From Paraburkholderia sp. IMGN_8 (GTDB taxonomy: Bacteria > Pseudomonadota > Gammaproteobacteria > Burkholderiales > Burkholderiaceae), in the NCBI RefSeq assembly GCF_038050405.1, contig NZ_CP150900.1:496001-560000 (forward strand): a stretch of DNA of 64,000 nt, written 5' to 3'. Both the position numbers and the translations under genes were made by a program. Below the pieces are notes generated by a model, which saw only the letters and a program-made list of their open reading frames with translations, ran no database searches and was not told the DNA's origin. Positions 12,257 through 23,686 of this stretch are shown piece after piece; within the stretch, counting starts at the first letter, position 1; the number at the start of each line of letters is the position of its first letter.

Positions 12257-12358
12257 ACGGTCAGGCGGTTAATCGCAAACGGAACATGTCTCGAATATAG
12301 GGGCGTTTCGCGCCGCTTTAAAGGCGCGGCCCTTCAGTGCGGTTTTACATGGCGAACG

Positions 12359-13185
<827 letters not shown>

Positions 13186-13351
13186 TCACGCACTTTTTCA
13201 GCGCGCTTTTGCAACTTTTTTTGCGTGTTTTAGGCGGTTTTCTGCGTGCTTCGGCTCTCTCATCGCTGCAAAGTTCCAAAGTTCAATGGTTCGCGCGGAT
13301 ACGTTTCCGTCACGTGCTCGTCACGTGGCGCTCACGCGCGCGCATGTCTGC

Positions 13352-13954
13352 TCACGCGCCTGCGAGCGACAAATACATACGATGCTGCGCGTCGACCTGC
13401 GCCGTGAGCGCATCGAGCGGCGCGTCGTCGTTGTCGATCACGTCGTCGGCTGCGGCGAGGCGCGCTTCGCGCGTGGCCTGCCGGGCGATAATCGCCAGTG
13501 CCTGTTCACGGCTGAACGCGTTGCGACGCATCACGCGCGAGATTTGCGTCTCGACGCTGCAATCGACCGTCAGCACGCGGTTCACACGGGTCTTCCAGCT
13601 ACCCGACTCGACCAGCAGCGGGACGACCACGATGACGTACGGTCCGCGCGCCTCGCGCTGCTCGCGCTCGGTCTCCGCGCGAATCAACGGATGCGTGATG
13701 CCTTCGAGGCGCTTGCGCGCGCCGTCGTCGCTGAACACCAGGGTTCGCATACGGGCGCGGTCGAGCGAGCCGTCTGCCGCAACGAACGAGTTGCCGAACG
13801 CGGCGGCGATCTGCGGCATCGCAATGCCTTGTGGCGCGGTGATGCGATGTGCGATCAGGTCCGTGTCGACAAGCGGCACGCCGTGCGCGGCGAACAGATC
13901 CGCCACGGTCGATTTGCCGCTGCCGATGCCGCCGGTCAATCCCACAGCAAACAT
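13352..13954 (-). CDS. coaE: dephospho-CoA kinase CoaE
   Basis: 200 residues. CoaE phosphorylates dephospho-CoA with ATP in the last step of coenzyme A synthesis. The P-loop GGIGSGKST is at residues 8-16, followed by the DTDLIAH segment typical of CoaE. It starts 3 bp after the pilD stop, so it is likely co-transcribed with pilBCD. A 237 bp gap with the zapD promoter follows. Confidence 0.95.
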   Translation of the reverse strand: MFAVGLTGGIGSGKSTVADLFAAHGVPLVDTDLIAHRITAPQGIAMPQIAAAFGNSFVAADGSLDRARMRTLVFSDDGARKRLEGITHPLIRAETEREQREARGPYVIVVVPLLVESGSWKTRVNRVLTVDCSVETQISRVMRRNAFSREQALAIIARQATREARLAAADDVIDNDDAPLDALTAQVDAQHRMYLSLAGA

Positions 13955-13957
13955 GCT

Positions 13958-14899
13958 TCAGCCTCCTAAAGCCGGATAAAGCGGCGTGCCGAGAAACAGC
14001 GTAACAGCACCGCCCGCCGCCAGAAACGGCCCGAACGGCAGGGGTTCTTCGAAGCGCATGCGTCCGCGCCACGTCGCCGCGAGACCGACCACCGCGCCGG
14101 CAACCGCCGCGATCAGTACGATTTGCGGCAGCGCGGCCCAGCCGAGCCATGCACCGAGCGCGGCCAGCAGTTTGAAATCACCATAACCCATGCCTTCGAT
14201 ACCGCGCACCAGCCGGAACAGCCAGTGCACCACCCATAGCACCAGATAGCCGAAGATCGCGCCCAGCACCGCGTCGTGCAGGCTCGCGAACATGCCGTTG
14301 AAGTTGACGATCAGGCCTGCCCACAAGAGCGGCAGTGTCATTGAGTCCGGCAGCAGGTGGGTGTCGATGTCGATCGCGCTCATCGGCAGCAACGCGGCGC
14401 ACAGACCGAAGGCGGCGAGCGCCATGCCCGTCGGTCCGTACAACGCGAGCGCGCCTGCGGCGCAGGCAGCGCTGGCGATTTCGAGCAACGGGTAGCGCAG
14501 GCTCACGCGCGTCTTGCATGCGGAGCAGCGCCCGCGCAGCAGCAGATAGCTCAGCACCGGCAGGTTCTCCCAGGCGCTCAGCACATGGCCGCAGTGCGGG
14601 CACGCGCTACGTGGTACCCACAAGTTGTAGCGCGCGGGCAGGCCGTCGTCTTCGAGTGGTTTCTCGGTGGCCTCGCTGACTTCCTCGCGCCATGCGCGCT
14701 CGAGCATGATCGGCACGCGATGCACGACCACGTTGAGGAAGCTGCCGATCACGAGGCCGAACACGATCGCGAACGCGATCTGCAGGCCGGCAGGCAAGCT
14801 GCCGAACGCGAGGCCGAGACCTGCGGCGAAGTGGCCGGGCAGCAAGCCCGACAGCACGCTGGAAGAAGTTTCTGACACGAGCGGAAGGGTCGCCTGCAT
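13958..14899 (-). CDS. pilD: prepilin peptidase / N-methyltransferase (PilD, type IV leader peptidase)
   Basis: 313-residue polytopic membrane protease that cleaves and N-methylates type IV prepilins and pseudopilins. The cytoplasmic zinc domain has two CxxC pairs (CPHCG and CSACK), and the two catalytic aspartates lie in AIDIDTHLLPD and in GMGYGDFKLL (GxGD). About eight hydrophobic segments are visible. ATG 14899 (MQATLPLVSE) is chosen over the open upstream frame because it removes a non-typical extension. It is third in a pilB-pilC-pilD unit. Confidence 0.93.
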   Translation of the reverse strand: MQATLPLVSETSSSVLSGLLPGHFAAGLGLAFGSLPAGLQIAFAIVFGLVIGSFLNVVVHRVPIMLERAWREEVSEATEKPLEDDGLPARYNLWVPRSACPHCGHVLSAWENLPVLSYLLLRGRCSACKTRVSLRYPLLEIASAACAAGALALYGPTGMALAAFGLCAALLPMSAIDIDTHLLPDSMTLPLLWAGLIVNFNGMFASLHDAVLGAIFGYLVLWVVHWLFRLVRGIEGMGYGDFKLLAALGAWLGWAALPQIVLIAAVAGAVVGLAATWRGRMRFEEPLPFGPFLAAGGAVTLFLGTPLYPALGG

Positions 14900-14927
14900 A
14901 ACGAAAGAGTTGGATTCGGCTGCGATG

Positions 14928-16157
14928 CTACACCACGTTGCCGAGTTGAATAATGGGAAGATACATCGCAATCACAAGGCCGCCGACCAGCGTACCCAGC
15001 ACGATGATGACGAGCGGCTCGCACAAACTCGACAGCGTGCCGATCTTTTCGTCTACCTGACGATCGGCGAGCGAGGCCACGTCGATCAGCATCGTATCGA
15101 GCGCGCCGGACTCCTCGGCAACCGCCACCGGCTGGACCACCTCCGGTGGAAAGCAGTGCGCGGCGTGCATCGCCGCGGCGAGTCGTTCGCCGCGCCGCAG
15201 CCGCGCGGCAATTCCCACGGTGGCGCGGTCGAAGAATGCATTGCCGGTGGCGTGTGTCAAGGAATCGAATGCGTCGGCGAGCGGCGTGCCGGCCGACAGC
15301 AGCGTGCCCAACGCGCGGCTCCAGCGGGCTGCGCACAACGTGCGCAGCAGCGGACCGGCGACCGGCATTGTCAGCGATAGGCGGCCGAAGGAGATGCGCG
15401 CCGCTTCGGAACGGCGTAGCAGAAACGTCATAGCCCAAACCACGGCGAAGATCATGACGATCGCGGGCACGCTCCAGCGTGCGGCGGCGGACGACAGCGC
15501 CAGCACGAACTGCGTCGGTGCCGGCAGTTTCGCGCCGAAGCCGTCGAAGATCTGCTTGAAAGTAGGGACAACCCATATCAGCAACGCTGCGGTAATCGCA
15601 ATCGCAAGCAACAGGATGGCCGTCGGATAGGTTAGCGCCGCCCGCACCTTGGCACGCTGCGCGGCGGCGCGTTCGCGGTCGTCGGCGAGCCTGGCGAGAA
15701 CCGTTGCCAATGCGCCGGCCGCTTCGCCGACCTCGACGAGCTGGCAATACAGCGCATTGAACTGCGCCGGATGCCGCTGCAACGCCGCCGAAAACCGCAG
15801 GCCGCCGGTGATATCACGCGCCAGCGCGCCGACGATCCGCGGCATGCCGGGCTGGCGCGAACTCTGCGTTTGGGCAAGAAGGTCGAGCGCGGGCGCGAGG
15901 GGCAAACCGGCGCGTAACAGACTGGCAAGCTGGCGGGTGAATATCGTGACGTCAGCGGCGCGAGTTTTAGGACGCGGCGCCGGCCCGCGCGCCGTCAGTT
16001 CGACGATGAACAGATTGTCGCGTTTGAGCATCGCTCGCGCGGCGCTAACATTCGCTGCAATGAGCGCGCCGTTTTTTTGTACGCCGTCAGCGTCGACACC
16101 GCGCCATCTGAAGCGCAAATCGGCTGCCGCGGGCTGAGGAGATGTGGCCGTGCTCAT
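14928..16157 (-). CDS. pilC: type IV pilus inner-membrane platform protein PilC (GspF family)
   Basis: 409 residues with two GspF domains, each a cytoplasmic helical domain followed by membrane segments: one hydrophobic stretch near 172-192 (AILLLAIAITAALLIW), one near 215-240, and one at the C-terminus. Signature-like FTRQLASLLRAGLPL in the first repeat and RTLCAARWSRALGTLLSAGTPL in the second. It is the platform on which the PilB ATPase acts. Its start overlaps the pilB stop by 4 bp, so translation is coupled. Confidence 0.9.
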   Translation of the reverse strand: MSTATSPQPAAADLRFRWRGVDADGVQKNGALIAANVSAARAMLKRDNLFIVELTARGPAPRPKTRAADVTIFTRQLASLLRAGLPLAPALDLLAQTQSSRQPGMPRIVGALARDITGGLRFSAALQRHPAQFNALYCQLVEVGEAAGALATVLARLADDRERAAAQRAKVRAALTYPTAILLLAIAITAALLIWVVPTFKQIFDGFGAKLPAPTQFVLALSSAAARWSVPAIVMIFAVVWAMTFLLRRSEAARISFGRLSLTMPVAGPLLRTLCAARWSRALGTLLSAGTPLADAFDSLTHATGNAFFDRATVGIAARLRRGERLAAAMHAAHCFPPEVVQPVAVAEESGALDTMLIDVASLADRQVDEKIGTLSSLCEPLVIIVLGTLVGGLVIAMYLPIIQLGNVV

Positions 16158-17446
16158 GCGACCTCGGTAGCGGCAAGTGCTTCGGCGAGGCTCGTGGTGC
16201 CGTCGCGCACCCGGGCCAGCGCCGCGCCGCGCAACGTGGCCACCCGTTCGGTTTGAGCGAGACGTGCAAGCTCGTGCGTGCCCGCGCTCGCCACAATCAG
16301 CTCACGCATCGTATCGGAGACGGGCATCACCTGGTGAACCCCGACGCGGCCCCGGTAGCCGATGCCGTGGCAGGCCGCGCACCCGGCGGCGGCATACGGT
16401 TGCCAGCCGTCGAGTTGGTCGCCGGCAAAGCCTACTGCTCGCAGCGCCGCAGCCGATTGCGGCGCCGGTGCGCGGCACGCTGTGCAAAGCCGCCGCACCA
16501 GCCGCTGCGCCGTCACCATCCGCAGCGCGGCGGCGAGGTTGTACGGCTCGACGCCGATGTCGATCAGACGCGCGACAGCAGCGGGGGCGTCGTTCGTATG
16601 CAAGGTGGACAACACCAGGTGGCCGGTTTGCGCCGCCTTCACGGCGACGTCGGCGGTTTCGTCGTCGCGGATCTCACCGACCATGATCACGTCCGGGTCC
16701 TGACGCAGAAATGCGCGCAACGCCACTGCGAAGGTCAGCCCGGCCTTTTCGCGCACGCTGACCTGATTGATGCCGGCCAGCTGGATTTCGGCCGGATCCT
16801 CGACCGAACACAGATTGCGCGCCTCGTCATTGAGAAGTTGCAGAAAACAATACAGCGATAGCGTTTTGCCGCTGCCGGTTGGGCCGGTGACGAGCACGAG
16901 GCCGTGCGGCGCGCGGATCGCCGCATCCACGGCTTCGCGCTGTTGCGGGTCGAGGCCGAGCGAGTCGAGCGAAAGATCGGTGGGTAGCGCGTCAAGCCTG
17001 CGTAACACCAGCTTTTCACCGAACAGCGTCGGCAGTGAGTTGACGCGATAGTCTTCGGTCCGGCCGGGCGACGTGGCGATACGCAGCCGACCGTCCTGCG
17101 GGACCCGCCGCTCGGCGATGTCCATGCGCGCCAGCACCTTCACGCGCGTGATGAACGCGTCGCGCAGATGTGCCGGCGGCGCAGGGATCTCGTGCAGCAC
17201 GCCGTCGATCCGCAAGCGCACGCGCCAGCCATGCTCCGCCGGTTCGATGTGCAGGTCAGAAGCGCTGCGGCGCGTCGCTTCCTGCAGCGTGTCGGTCAGC
17301 AGCCGAACGGCAGGGGCGTTGTCAGGATCGGCGAGGCTTGCACCGGCGTTGGTCGCGAACGCGTTGGGTTTCGGCTTGGCCGCGACTTCGCTATCGAAAT
17401 CGATGGGCCGCAACGCCGGCGCCGCCGGTTGAAAAGATGCTTGCAT
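16154..17446 (-). CDS. pilB: type IV pilus assembly ATPase PilB (GspE/PulE family), short form
   Basis: 430-residue hexameric ATPase predicted to power pilus extension. Walker A TGPTGSGKT is at residues 187-195, the Asp box around RVNSLPTLFGEKLVLR (134-149), Walker B DVIMVGEIRDDET, and a tetracysteine zinc motif CTAC...CAAC in the C-terminal quarter. It is shorter than classical PilB (about 560) because the N-terminal MshEN-like domain is missing; the conserved part begins near residue 45. Without pilin genes next door, a type II secretion-like role cannot be excluded. Confidence 0.87.
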   Translation of the reverse strand: MQASFQPAAPALRPIDFDSEVAAKPKPNAFATNAGASLADPDNAPAVRLLTDTLQEATRRSASDLHIEPAEHGWRVRLRIDGVLHEIPAPPAHLRDAFITRVKVLARMDIAERRVPQDGRLRIATSPGRTEDYRVNSLPTLFGEKLVLRRLDALPTDLSLDSLGLDPQQREAVDAAIRAPHGLVLVTGPTGSGKTLSLYCFLQLLNDEARNLCSVEDPAEIQLAGINQVSVREKAGLTFAVALRAFLRQDPDVIMVGEIRDDETADVAVKAAQTGHLVLSTLHTNDAPAAVARLIDIGVEPYNLAAALRMVTAQRLVRRLCTACRAPAPQSAAALRAVGFAGDQLDGWQPYAAAGCAACHGIGYRGRVGVHQVMPVSDTMRELIVASAGTHELARLAQTERVATLRGAALARVRDGTTSLAEALAATEVA

Positions 17447-17576
17447 GGGAGACCGGTGATGAGCCGCCTGTAGTACACAACGACTCCATCATCCGGTAAG
17501 GCGGCGGTCGCCACCATTCAGCCGATCGGCTAATGGCGCGCGCTGCGCTCGTACGCGATGCTGCCGCGTGCAGGCT

Positions 17577-18881
17577 TCAACGGCGCGCTGCTTTGCCGGC
17601 CTTCGCACCTGAGCGCGCCGGTGGCTTGAACAGCTTGACCGTGCGGATCGCCTGGTCGTCGCTGCGCATCACTTCGAGTTTCACCTCGCCGATCTGCACG
17701 CACACGTCGCCATCGGGAATGTCTTCGAGAATTTCGAGGATCAGGCCGTTGAGCGTTTTCGGTCCGTCGGTGGGCAGCGTGAGTTGCAGCCAGCGGTTCA
17801 GTTCACGCAGCGGCATGCTGCCGGCGACGATACATTCGCCGTTCTCGTTCCAGCCGCCACGCGAATTCGCGCCCCGGGGAATCGACGTGGTGAATTCACC
17901 GATCAGTTCTTCGATGATGTCTTCCGGCGTGATCAGCCCTTGCAGCTCACCGTATTCGTTGACGACCAGCGCCGTGCGATGACGGCTCTCCTGGAAGTAC
18001 TGCAATTGCTGGAACACCGGCGTACCGGACGGCACGAAATACGGCTCCGCCAGCAGTTCACGCAGCGTCTCGCGCTCCAGTTCCTGGTTGTGCAGCGCCG
18101 CGAGCGTCTTGCGTACGTGCAGCACGCCGAGCACACGGTCGATATCGCCTTGATAGACGATCAGTTTGTTGTGATAGCAGGTTTCGAGTTGATGCAGGAT
18201 CTGCTCGAACGGCGCGTCGAAGTCGAGCGCTTCGATCCGGCGGCGCGGAATCATCACGTCGTCGACGGAAATGTTTTCGAGGTCGAACAGGTTCAGCAGA
18301 ATGCTGCGGTGCTTGGTGGGCATGAAGCTACCCGATTCGAGCACGATGGTGCGAAGCTCTTCGGTGGAAAGGCGCTGATCGTGCGCGCCCTTGGTATTGA
18401 TGTGCAGCACCCGCAAGATGGTGTTCGCGAACAGATTGACGAACCAGACGAGCGGCTTGGCGACGCGCATCATCGGCGCGATCAGCAGACTGGCCGGCAG
18501 CGCGATTTTTTCCGGGAACGTCGCGCCGACGATTTTCGGCGTGATTTCCGCGAACACGATAATCAGAAACGCAACGATGCCCGTCGCGATCGACAGCACC
18601 AGGTTGTTGCGGCCGAACGTGTGCAGCGCGATCGAGGTGGTGAGCACCGGGATGATCGTGTTGAACAGGTTGTTGCCGATCAGGACCACGCTTAGCAGCT
18701 GGTCGGTGTGCACGAGCAGACCCTGAGTGGTCCTCGCTCCGAGCGCGTTCTGATTGGCAAGGTGTTTCAGGCGATGGCGGTTGATTGCCATCATCGCCGT
18801 TTCGGAAATCGAAAAGAAACTGGAGCAGACGAGCAGCAGAAAGACGGCGCCAATCTGCGCCCATAAGGGAAGTTGTTCCAC
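17577..18881 (-). CDS. CNNM/CorC-HlyC family membrane protein with CBS domains
   Basis: About 434 residues: an N-terminal DUF21/CNNM membrane domain (first helix in WAQIGAVFLLLVCSSFFS, then SETAMMAINRHRLKHLA), a CBS pair in the middle, and a C-terminal CorC_HlyC domain (ENGECIVAGSMPLRELN). Proteins of this type are linked to Mg2+/Co2+ efflux; 'hemolysin' is an old label. The frame is open to 19040, but that would run through the tRNA-Pro terminator, so I prefer the GTG at 18881, giving VEQLPLWAQIG. No strong ribosome site is visible. Confidence 0.85.
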   Translation of the reverse strand: MEQLPLWAQIGAVFLLLVCSSFFSISETAMMAINRHRLKHLANQNALGARTTQGLLVHTDQLLSVVLIGNNLFNTIIPVLTTSIALHTFGRNNLVLSIATGIVAFLIIVFAEITPKIVGATFPEKIALPASLLIAPMMRVAKPLVWFVNLFANTILRVLHINTKGAHDQRLSTEELRTIVLESGSFMPTKHRSILLNLFDLENISVDDVMIPRRRIEALDFDAPFEQILHQLETCYHNKLIVYQGDIDRVLGVLHVRKTLAALHNQELERETLRELLAEPYFVPSGTPVFQQLQYFQESRHRTALVVNEYGELQGLITPEDIIEELIGEFTTSIPRGANSRGGWNENGECIVAGSMPLRELNRWLQLTLPTDGPKTLNGLILEILEDIPDGDVCVQIGEVKLEVMRSDDQAIRTVKLFKPPARSGAKAGKAARR

Positions 18882-19043
18882 GCGTCGTGAAGGATAGGGG
18901 ACAGGATGGAGAGAATATAGCAGAGGGGGCGGCGCCAGCCGCCTGGCCGGAAGGCTTAAGACACCTGGCCGCGCGTTTTCACGCGCCTCACGGGCGGTTT
19001 TGCCAAGTCGCGCGTGGGGGTGCGAAGAAACGCGACCCAAAAC

Positions 19044-19074
19044 AAAAAACCGCCGAGCAAGCTGGGCGGTTTTT
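19044..19074 (-). terminator. intrinsic terminator downstream of tRNA-Pro
   Basis: AAAACCGCC and GGCGGTTTT form a clean stem with a gagcaagctg-type loop and T-runs on both strands. On the minus strand it follows the tRNA gene directly. Confidence 0.85.
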
Positions 19075-19100
19075 CGAGCCTTGGGCTAACAAGGCAAATC

Positions 19101-19178
19101 TGGTCGGGGTGAGAGGATTCGAACCTCCGGCCTCTACGTCCCGAACGTAGCGCTCTACCAGGCTAAGCTACACCCCGA
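19101..19178 (-). tRNA. tRNA-Pro (anticodon CGG)
   Basis: Read on the minus strand, a full cloverleaf is present: acceptor arms TCGGGGT/ACCCCGA, D arm with AGCCTGGTAGA, anticodon stem CTACG/CGTAG around loop TTCGGGA (anticodon CGG, codon CCG), T arm GGAGGTTCGAATCCTC, and an encoded CCA at the 3' end. It lies between ispB and the CorC-type gene on the same strand with a terminator right after it. Confidence 0.97.
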
Positions 19179-19215
19179 TTTGTACTGCTGGACTCCTACG
19201 GTGTTTCAGTCTCGT

Positions 19216-20208
19216 TCAAGACTGTCTTGCCGTTGAGTAAGAACATAATTCTAGCAGGCTATCTTTGAAAATGGAATCGGGAAACGAAGAAATTGCTGCA
19301 GCAGCTGCCTGGGCTTCCTGTTTCGCGCATTCGAGCGTGTGATCCAGCGCGCCAGAACGCGTGATGGCTTCGAAAATCGTGTCGAAACGATCCGTGCCGC
19401 CTTGTTCGATCGCCTCGCGTGCGAGCGCCGATTGCTCCGGCGTGCCGCGTTCGATCAGATAGATCAGTGGAAGAGTGGGCTTGCCTTCGCGCAGATCGTC
19501 GCCAGCGTTCTTGCCCATCGATTCCGCCGTGCCTGTGTAGTCGAGCCAGTCGTCCATGATCTGGAACGCGGTGCCGATGCGCCGGCCGAATTCCGCCGCG
19601 GCGGCTTCGGTCTTCGCGTCCGAGCCGGCCAGTACCGCGCCGAGCTGGGCGGCGGCTTCGAACAGCTTGGCGGTCTTGTAGCGGATCACCTGCATGTAGC
19701 GCGCTTCGTCCACGTCGGCGTCGTGCATATTAAGCAGTTGCAGGACTTCGCCTTCGGAGATGATGTTGGTCGCTTCCGACAGGATTTCCATCACGCGCAT
19801 CTTGCCCACGCCGACCATCATCTGGAACGAGCGCGAGTACAGGAAGTCGCCGACCAGCACGCTTGCCGCGTTGCCGAACAGCGCGTTGGCGGTCTGCCGG
19901 CCGCGCCGCAGATCGGATTCGTCGACCACGTCGTCGTGCAGCAGCGTGGCCGTATGAATGAATTCGACCACCGCGGCCAGTTCATGCCGATGCCCGGTGG
20001 TTTCGCCCAGCGCGCCCGCTACCAGCAGCAGCAGCGCGGGCCGCAGCCGTTTGCCGCCGGCGCTGATGATGTACTCGGAGATCTGGTTGATCAGCATCAC
20101 GTCGGACGCCAGACGGTGCCGGATGACGCGATTGACCTGCTGCATGTCTTCGGCAATCGGAGCGAGCAGGCTGGCGGCGTTGGAGGAGGGGGTGGCAGTC
20201 GACGACAT
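19216..20208 (-). CDS. ispB: octaprenyl diphosphate synthase (polyprenyl synthetase)
   Basis: 330-residue trans-isoprenyl diphosphate synthase that makes the ubiquinone side chain. First Asp-rich motif DDVVDESD at residues 92-99 and second DDWLDYTG near 217-224 bind the Mg2+-diphosphate; GGKRLRPAL at 51-59 is the isopentenyl diphosphate site. It is divergent from rplU-rpmA as in many proteobacteria. Chain length (C40) is inferred from family and context, not proved. Confidence 0.93.
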   Translation of the reverse strand: MSSTATPSSNAASLLAPIAEDMQQVNRVIRHRLASDVMLINQISEYIISAGGKRLRPALLLLVAGALGETTGHRHELAAVVEFIHTATLLHDDVVDESDLRRGRQTANALFGNAASVLVGDFLYSRSFQMMVGVGKMRVMEILSEATNIISEGEVLQLLNMHDADVDEARYMQVIRYKTAKLFEAAAQLGAVLAGSDAKTEAAAAEFGRRIGTAFQIMDDWLDYTGTAESMGKNAGDDLREGKPTLPLIYLIERGTPEQSALAREAIEQGGTDRFDTIFEAITRSGALDHTLECAKQEAQAAAAAISSFPDSIFKDSLLELCSYSTARQS

Positions 20209-20364
20209 GATGGCTGAATTGGGTAGTGCCGCGAATTATAAGGCGAATCGCGACAGTTCCGGGTCGCTGGCTGCGGCGCGGTACGATGCGGGCGCGCGGC
20301 AAGGCCGCGCGCCGGGGCTGACGGCGAGGTGCCGGGGTGCGCCCGCGGCACCTCTCAACGAGTT

Positions 20365-20393
20365 TTGACCGCGCAGCTAACTCTATGTATAAT
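20365..20393 (+). promoter_or_regulatory. sigma70 promoter of rplU-rpmA
   Basis: TTGACC (20365-20370), exactly 17 bp spacer, perfect TATAAT (20388-20393), 54 bp before the rplU start. One of the best promoter matches in the window. Confidence 0.85.
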
Positions 20394-20447
20394 CACGGGT
20401 TTCCGCGCGCGGTGCGTGGGAAAAATGAACACAGAGTGAGGTTCTCA

Positions 20448-20759
20448 ATGTACGCGGTCATAAAAACCGGTGGCAAGCAGTATAAAGTTGCTGTCGGCGA
20501 AAAACTTAAAGTAGAACAGATACCGGCAGACATTGACGCTGAAATCACGCTCGACCAGGTTCTCGCAGTGGGCGAAGGCGAATCGATTAAGTTCGGTACG
20601 CCGCTGGTCAGTGGGGCTTCCGTCAAGGCTACCGTCGTGTCGCAAGGTCGTCACGCAAAAGTGACCATCTTCAAGATGCGTCGCCGGAAGCACTACCAGA
20701 AGCATGGCGGCCACCGCCAGAACTATACCGAACTGCGCATCGACGCGATCAACGCGTAA
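20448..20759 (+). CDS. rplU: 50S ribosomal protein L21
   Basis: 103-residue large-subunit protein that contacts 23S r[17 protein letters not shown] at the N-terminus and [19 protein letters not shown] near the C-terminus are L21 signatures. ATG 20448 follows a gtgaggttctca ribosome site; the longer frame upstream runs over the promoter and is not used. rpmA follows after 25 bp. Confidence 0.98.
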   Translation: MYAVIKTGGKQYKVAVGEKLKVEQIPADIDAEITLDQVLAVGEGESIKFGTPLVSGASVKATVVSQGRHAKVTIFKMRRRKHYQKHGGHRQNYTELRIDAINA

Positions 20760-20784
20760 GCGCAACGGTTAAGGAGCAAATCAA

Positions 20785-21048
20785 ATGGCACACAAAAAGG
20801 CAGGCGGATCGTCCCGGAACGGCCGCGACTCTGAATCGAAGCGTCTCGGCGTTAAGGTTTACGGCGGTCAAGCCATCAACGCTGGCGGCATCATCGTGCG
20901 TCAACGTGGCACGCGTATGCACCCGGGCGAAAACGTCGGTATCGGCAAGGATCACACCTTGTTCGCGCTGACGGACGGCCACGTCAATTTCTCGACGAAG
21001 GGCGCAGCGAAGAAGCACATGGTCAACGTCGTCCCGGCAGCAGTCTGA
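20785..21048 (+). CDS. rpmA: 50S ribosomal protein L27
   Basis: 87 residues. The N-terminus [16 protein letters not shown] reaches toward the peptidyl transferase centre and is a hallmark of L27; [15 protein letters not shown] follows. A ttaaggagc ribosome site precedes it. No N-terminal cleavable extension of the Firmicute type. Co-transcribed with rplU and ended by the terminator at 21083. Confidence 0.98.
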   Translation: MAHKKAGGSSRNGRDSESKRLGVKVYGGQAINAGGIIVRQRGTRMHPGENVGIGKDHTLFALTDGHVNFSTKGAAKKHMVNVVPAAV

Positions 21049-21082
21049 GATTAGTCAGGCACGGGCTTCAGGACCGGAAAAA

Positions 21083-21110
21083 GGCCCCGCGAAGTTCGCG
21101 GGGCTTTTTT
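21083..21110 (+). terminator. intrinsic terminator after rpmA
   Basis: GCCCCGCGAA paired with TTCGCGGGGC, then TTTTTT, 35 bp after the stop. Separates the ribosomal protein pair from obgE. Confidence 0.93.
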
Positions 21111-21205
21111 ATTGCAGCGTTTCGTTGCCTGATTCGATTGATGAAGTGCGGCGCGCCTATGCCGTTCGATCGATTGATCATCGCGCGGCGGGCGCGGCAA
21201 AATAG

Positions 21206-22390
<1,185 letters not shown>

Positions 22391-22460
22391 CAAGCCTGAG
22401 CGCCGGCACCCGCGAGGGCGGCCGGCAGACATCACGCGTCATCTTGGGAGACTGCGCACA

Positions 22461-23579
22461 ATGCGTTCCGTCATCGCAGATTCACGGCGATTGGTAGTGA
22501 AAGTCGGCTCGAGCCTCGTCACGAATGACGGGCGCGGCCTCGATCATGCTGCGATCGGCCGCTGGGCCGCGCAGATTGCCGCACTGCGCGCGCAGGGCAA
22601 GGAAGTGGTGCTGGTCAGTTCAGGCGCCATTGCCGAAGGGATGCAGCGGCTCGGCTGGACCAGGCGGCCGCGCGAAATCGACGAATTGCAGGCGGCCGCG
22701 GCCGTCGGTCAAATGGGCCTTGCGCAGGTCTACGAAAGCCGCTTTGCCGAGCATTCGATTCAAACCGCGCAGATTCTGCTGACTCACGCCGATCTGGCCG
22801 ACCGCGAACGCTATCTGAATGCGCGCTCCACGTTGCTTACGCTGCTACGTTTGGGCGTCGTGCCGATCATCAACGAGAACGACACAGTCGTTACCGACGA
22901 GATCAAGTTCGGCGACAACGACACGCTGGGTGCGCTGGTCGCGAACCTGATCGAAGGGGATGCGCTCGTCATCCTCACCGATCAGCAAGGGCTTTTCACC
23001 GCAGATCCGCGCAAGGATCCGAACGCGACGCTGGTCCAGCAAGCCGATGCCGGTGCGCCGGAACTCGAAGCGATGGCAGGCGGCGCGGGCTCGAGCCTCG
23101 GCCGCGGCGGCATGCTGACCAAGATTCTCGCAGCCAAGCGCGCGGCGCACAGCGGCGCCAATACGGTGATCGCGAGCGGTCGCGAAGCGGATGTGCTGTC
23201 GCGGCTCGCCTCGGGCGAAGCGATCGGCACGCAGCTGATTGCGCGCACCGCGCGGATGGCGGCGCGCAAGCAATGGATGGCGGATCATCTGCAGGTGCGC
23301 GGCCATGTCGTGATCGACGACGGCGCGGTCGAGAAGCTGACCGAAGGCGGCAAGAGCTTGCTGCCCATCGGCATCGTCGGCGTGCAGGGCGCGTTTGCAC
23401 GCGGCGAAGTGATTGCGTGTCTGAGCGTTGCGGGGCGGGAAGTCGCGCGCGGTTTGACGAACTACAGCAGCGCGGAAACCAAGTTGATCCAGCGGCGTCC
23501 GAGCGGCGATATCGAATCGGTGCTCGGCTACATGCTGGAGCCGGAGCTGATTCATCGCGACAACCTCGTGCTGGTCTGA
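22461..23579 (+). CDS. proB: glutamate 5-kinase ProB
   Basis: 372 residues. ProB phosphorylates glutamate in the first step of proline synthesis. The amino-acid-kinase domain starts [13 protein letters not shown], with GAIAEG and the INENDTV and FGDND nucleotide/substrate segments; a PUA domain fills roughly residues 280-360. The frame is open upstream, but ATG 22461 has a gggag ribosome site and the normal N-terminus. A terminator follows. Confidence 0.97.
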   Translation: MRSVIADSRRLVVKVGSSLVTNDGRGLDHAAIGRWAAQIAALRAQGKEVVLVSSGAIAEGMQRLGWTRRPREIDELQAAAAVGQMGLAQVYESRFAEHSIQTAQILLTHADLADRERYLNARSTLLTLLRLGVVPIINENDTVVTDEIKFGDNDTLGALVANLIEGDALVILTDQQGLFTADPRKDPNATLVQQADAGAPELEAMAGGAGSSLGRGGMLTKILAAKRAAHSGANTVIASGREADVLSRLASGEAIGTQLIARTARMAARKQWMADHLQVRGHVVIDDGAVEKLTEGGKSLLPIGIVGVQGAFARGEVIACLSVAGREVARGLTNYSSAETKLIQRRPSGDIESVLGYMLEPELIHRDNLVLV

Positions 23580-23607
23580 TCTACCGACAAAGGCACGCGC
23601 AGCATAC

Positions 23608-23646
23608 AAAAAAAGCCGTTCCGGCTCACGCTGGAACGGCTTTTTT
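23608..23646 (+). terminator. bidirectional terminator between proB and CNP1-like gene
   Basis: GCCGTTCC pairs with GGAACGGC around ggctcacgct, with an A-run on the left and T-run on the right, so it can serve both convergent genes. Confidence 0.93.
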
Positions 23647-23686
23647 CCTGTCCACGCGTTCAGATTCGAAGAACGCTGACAACGCT

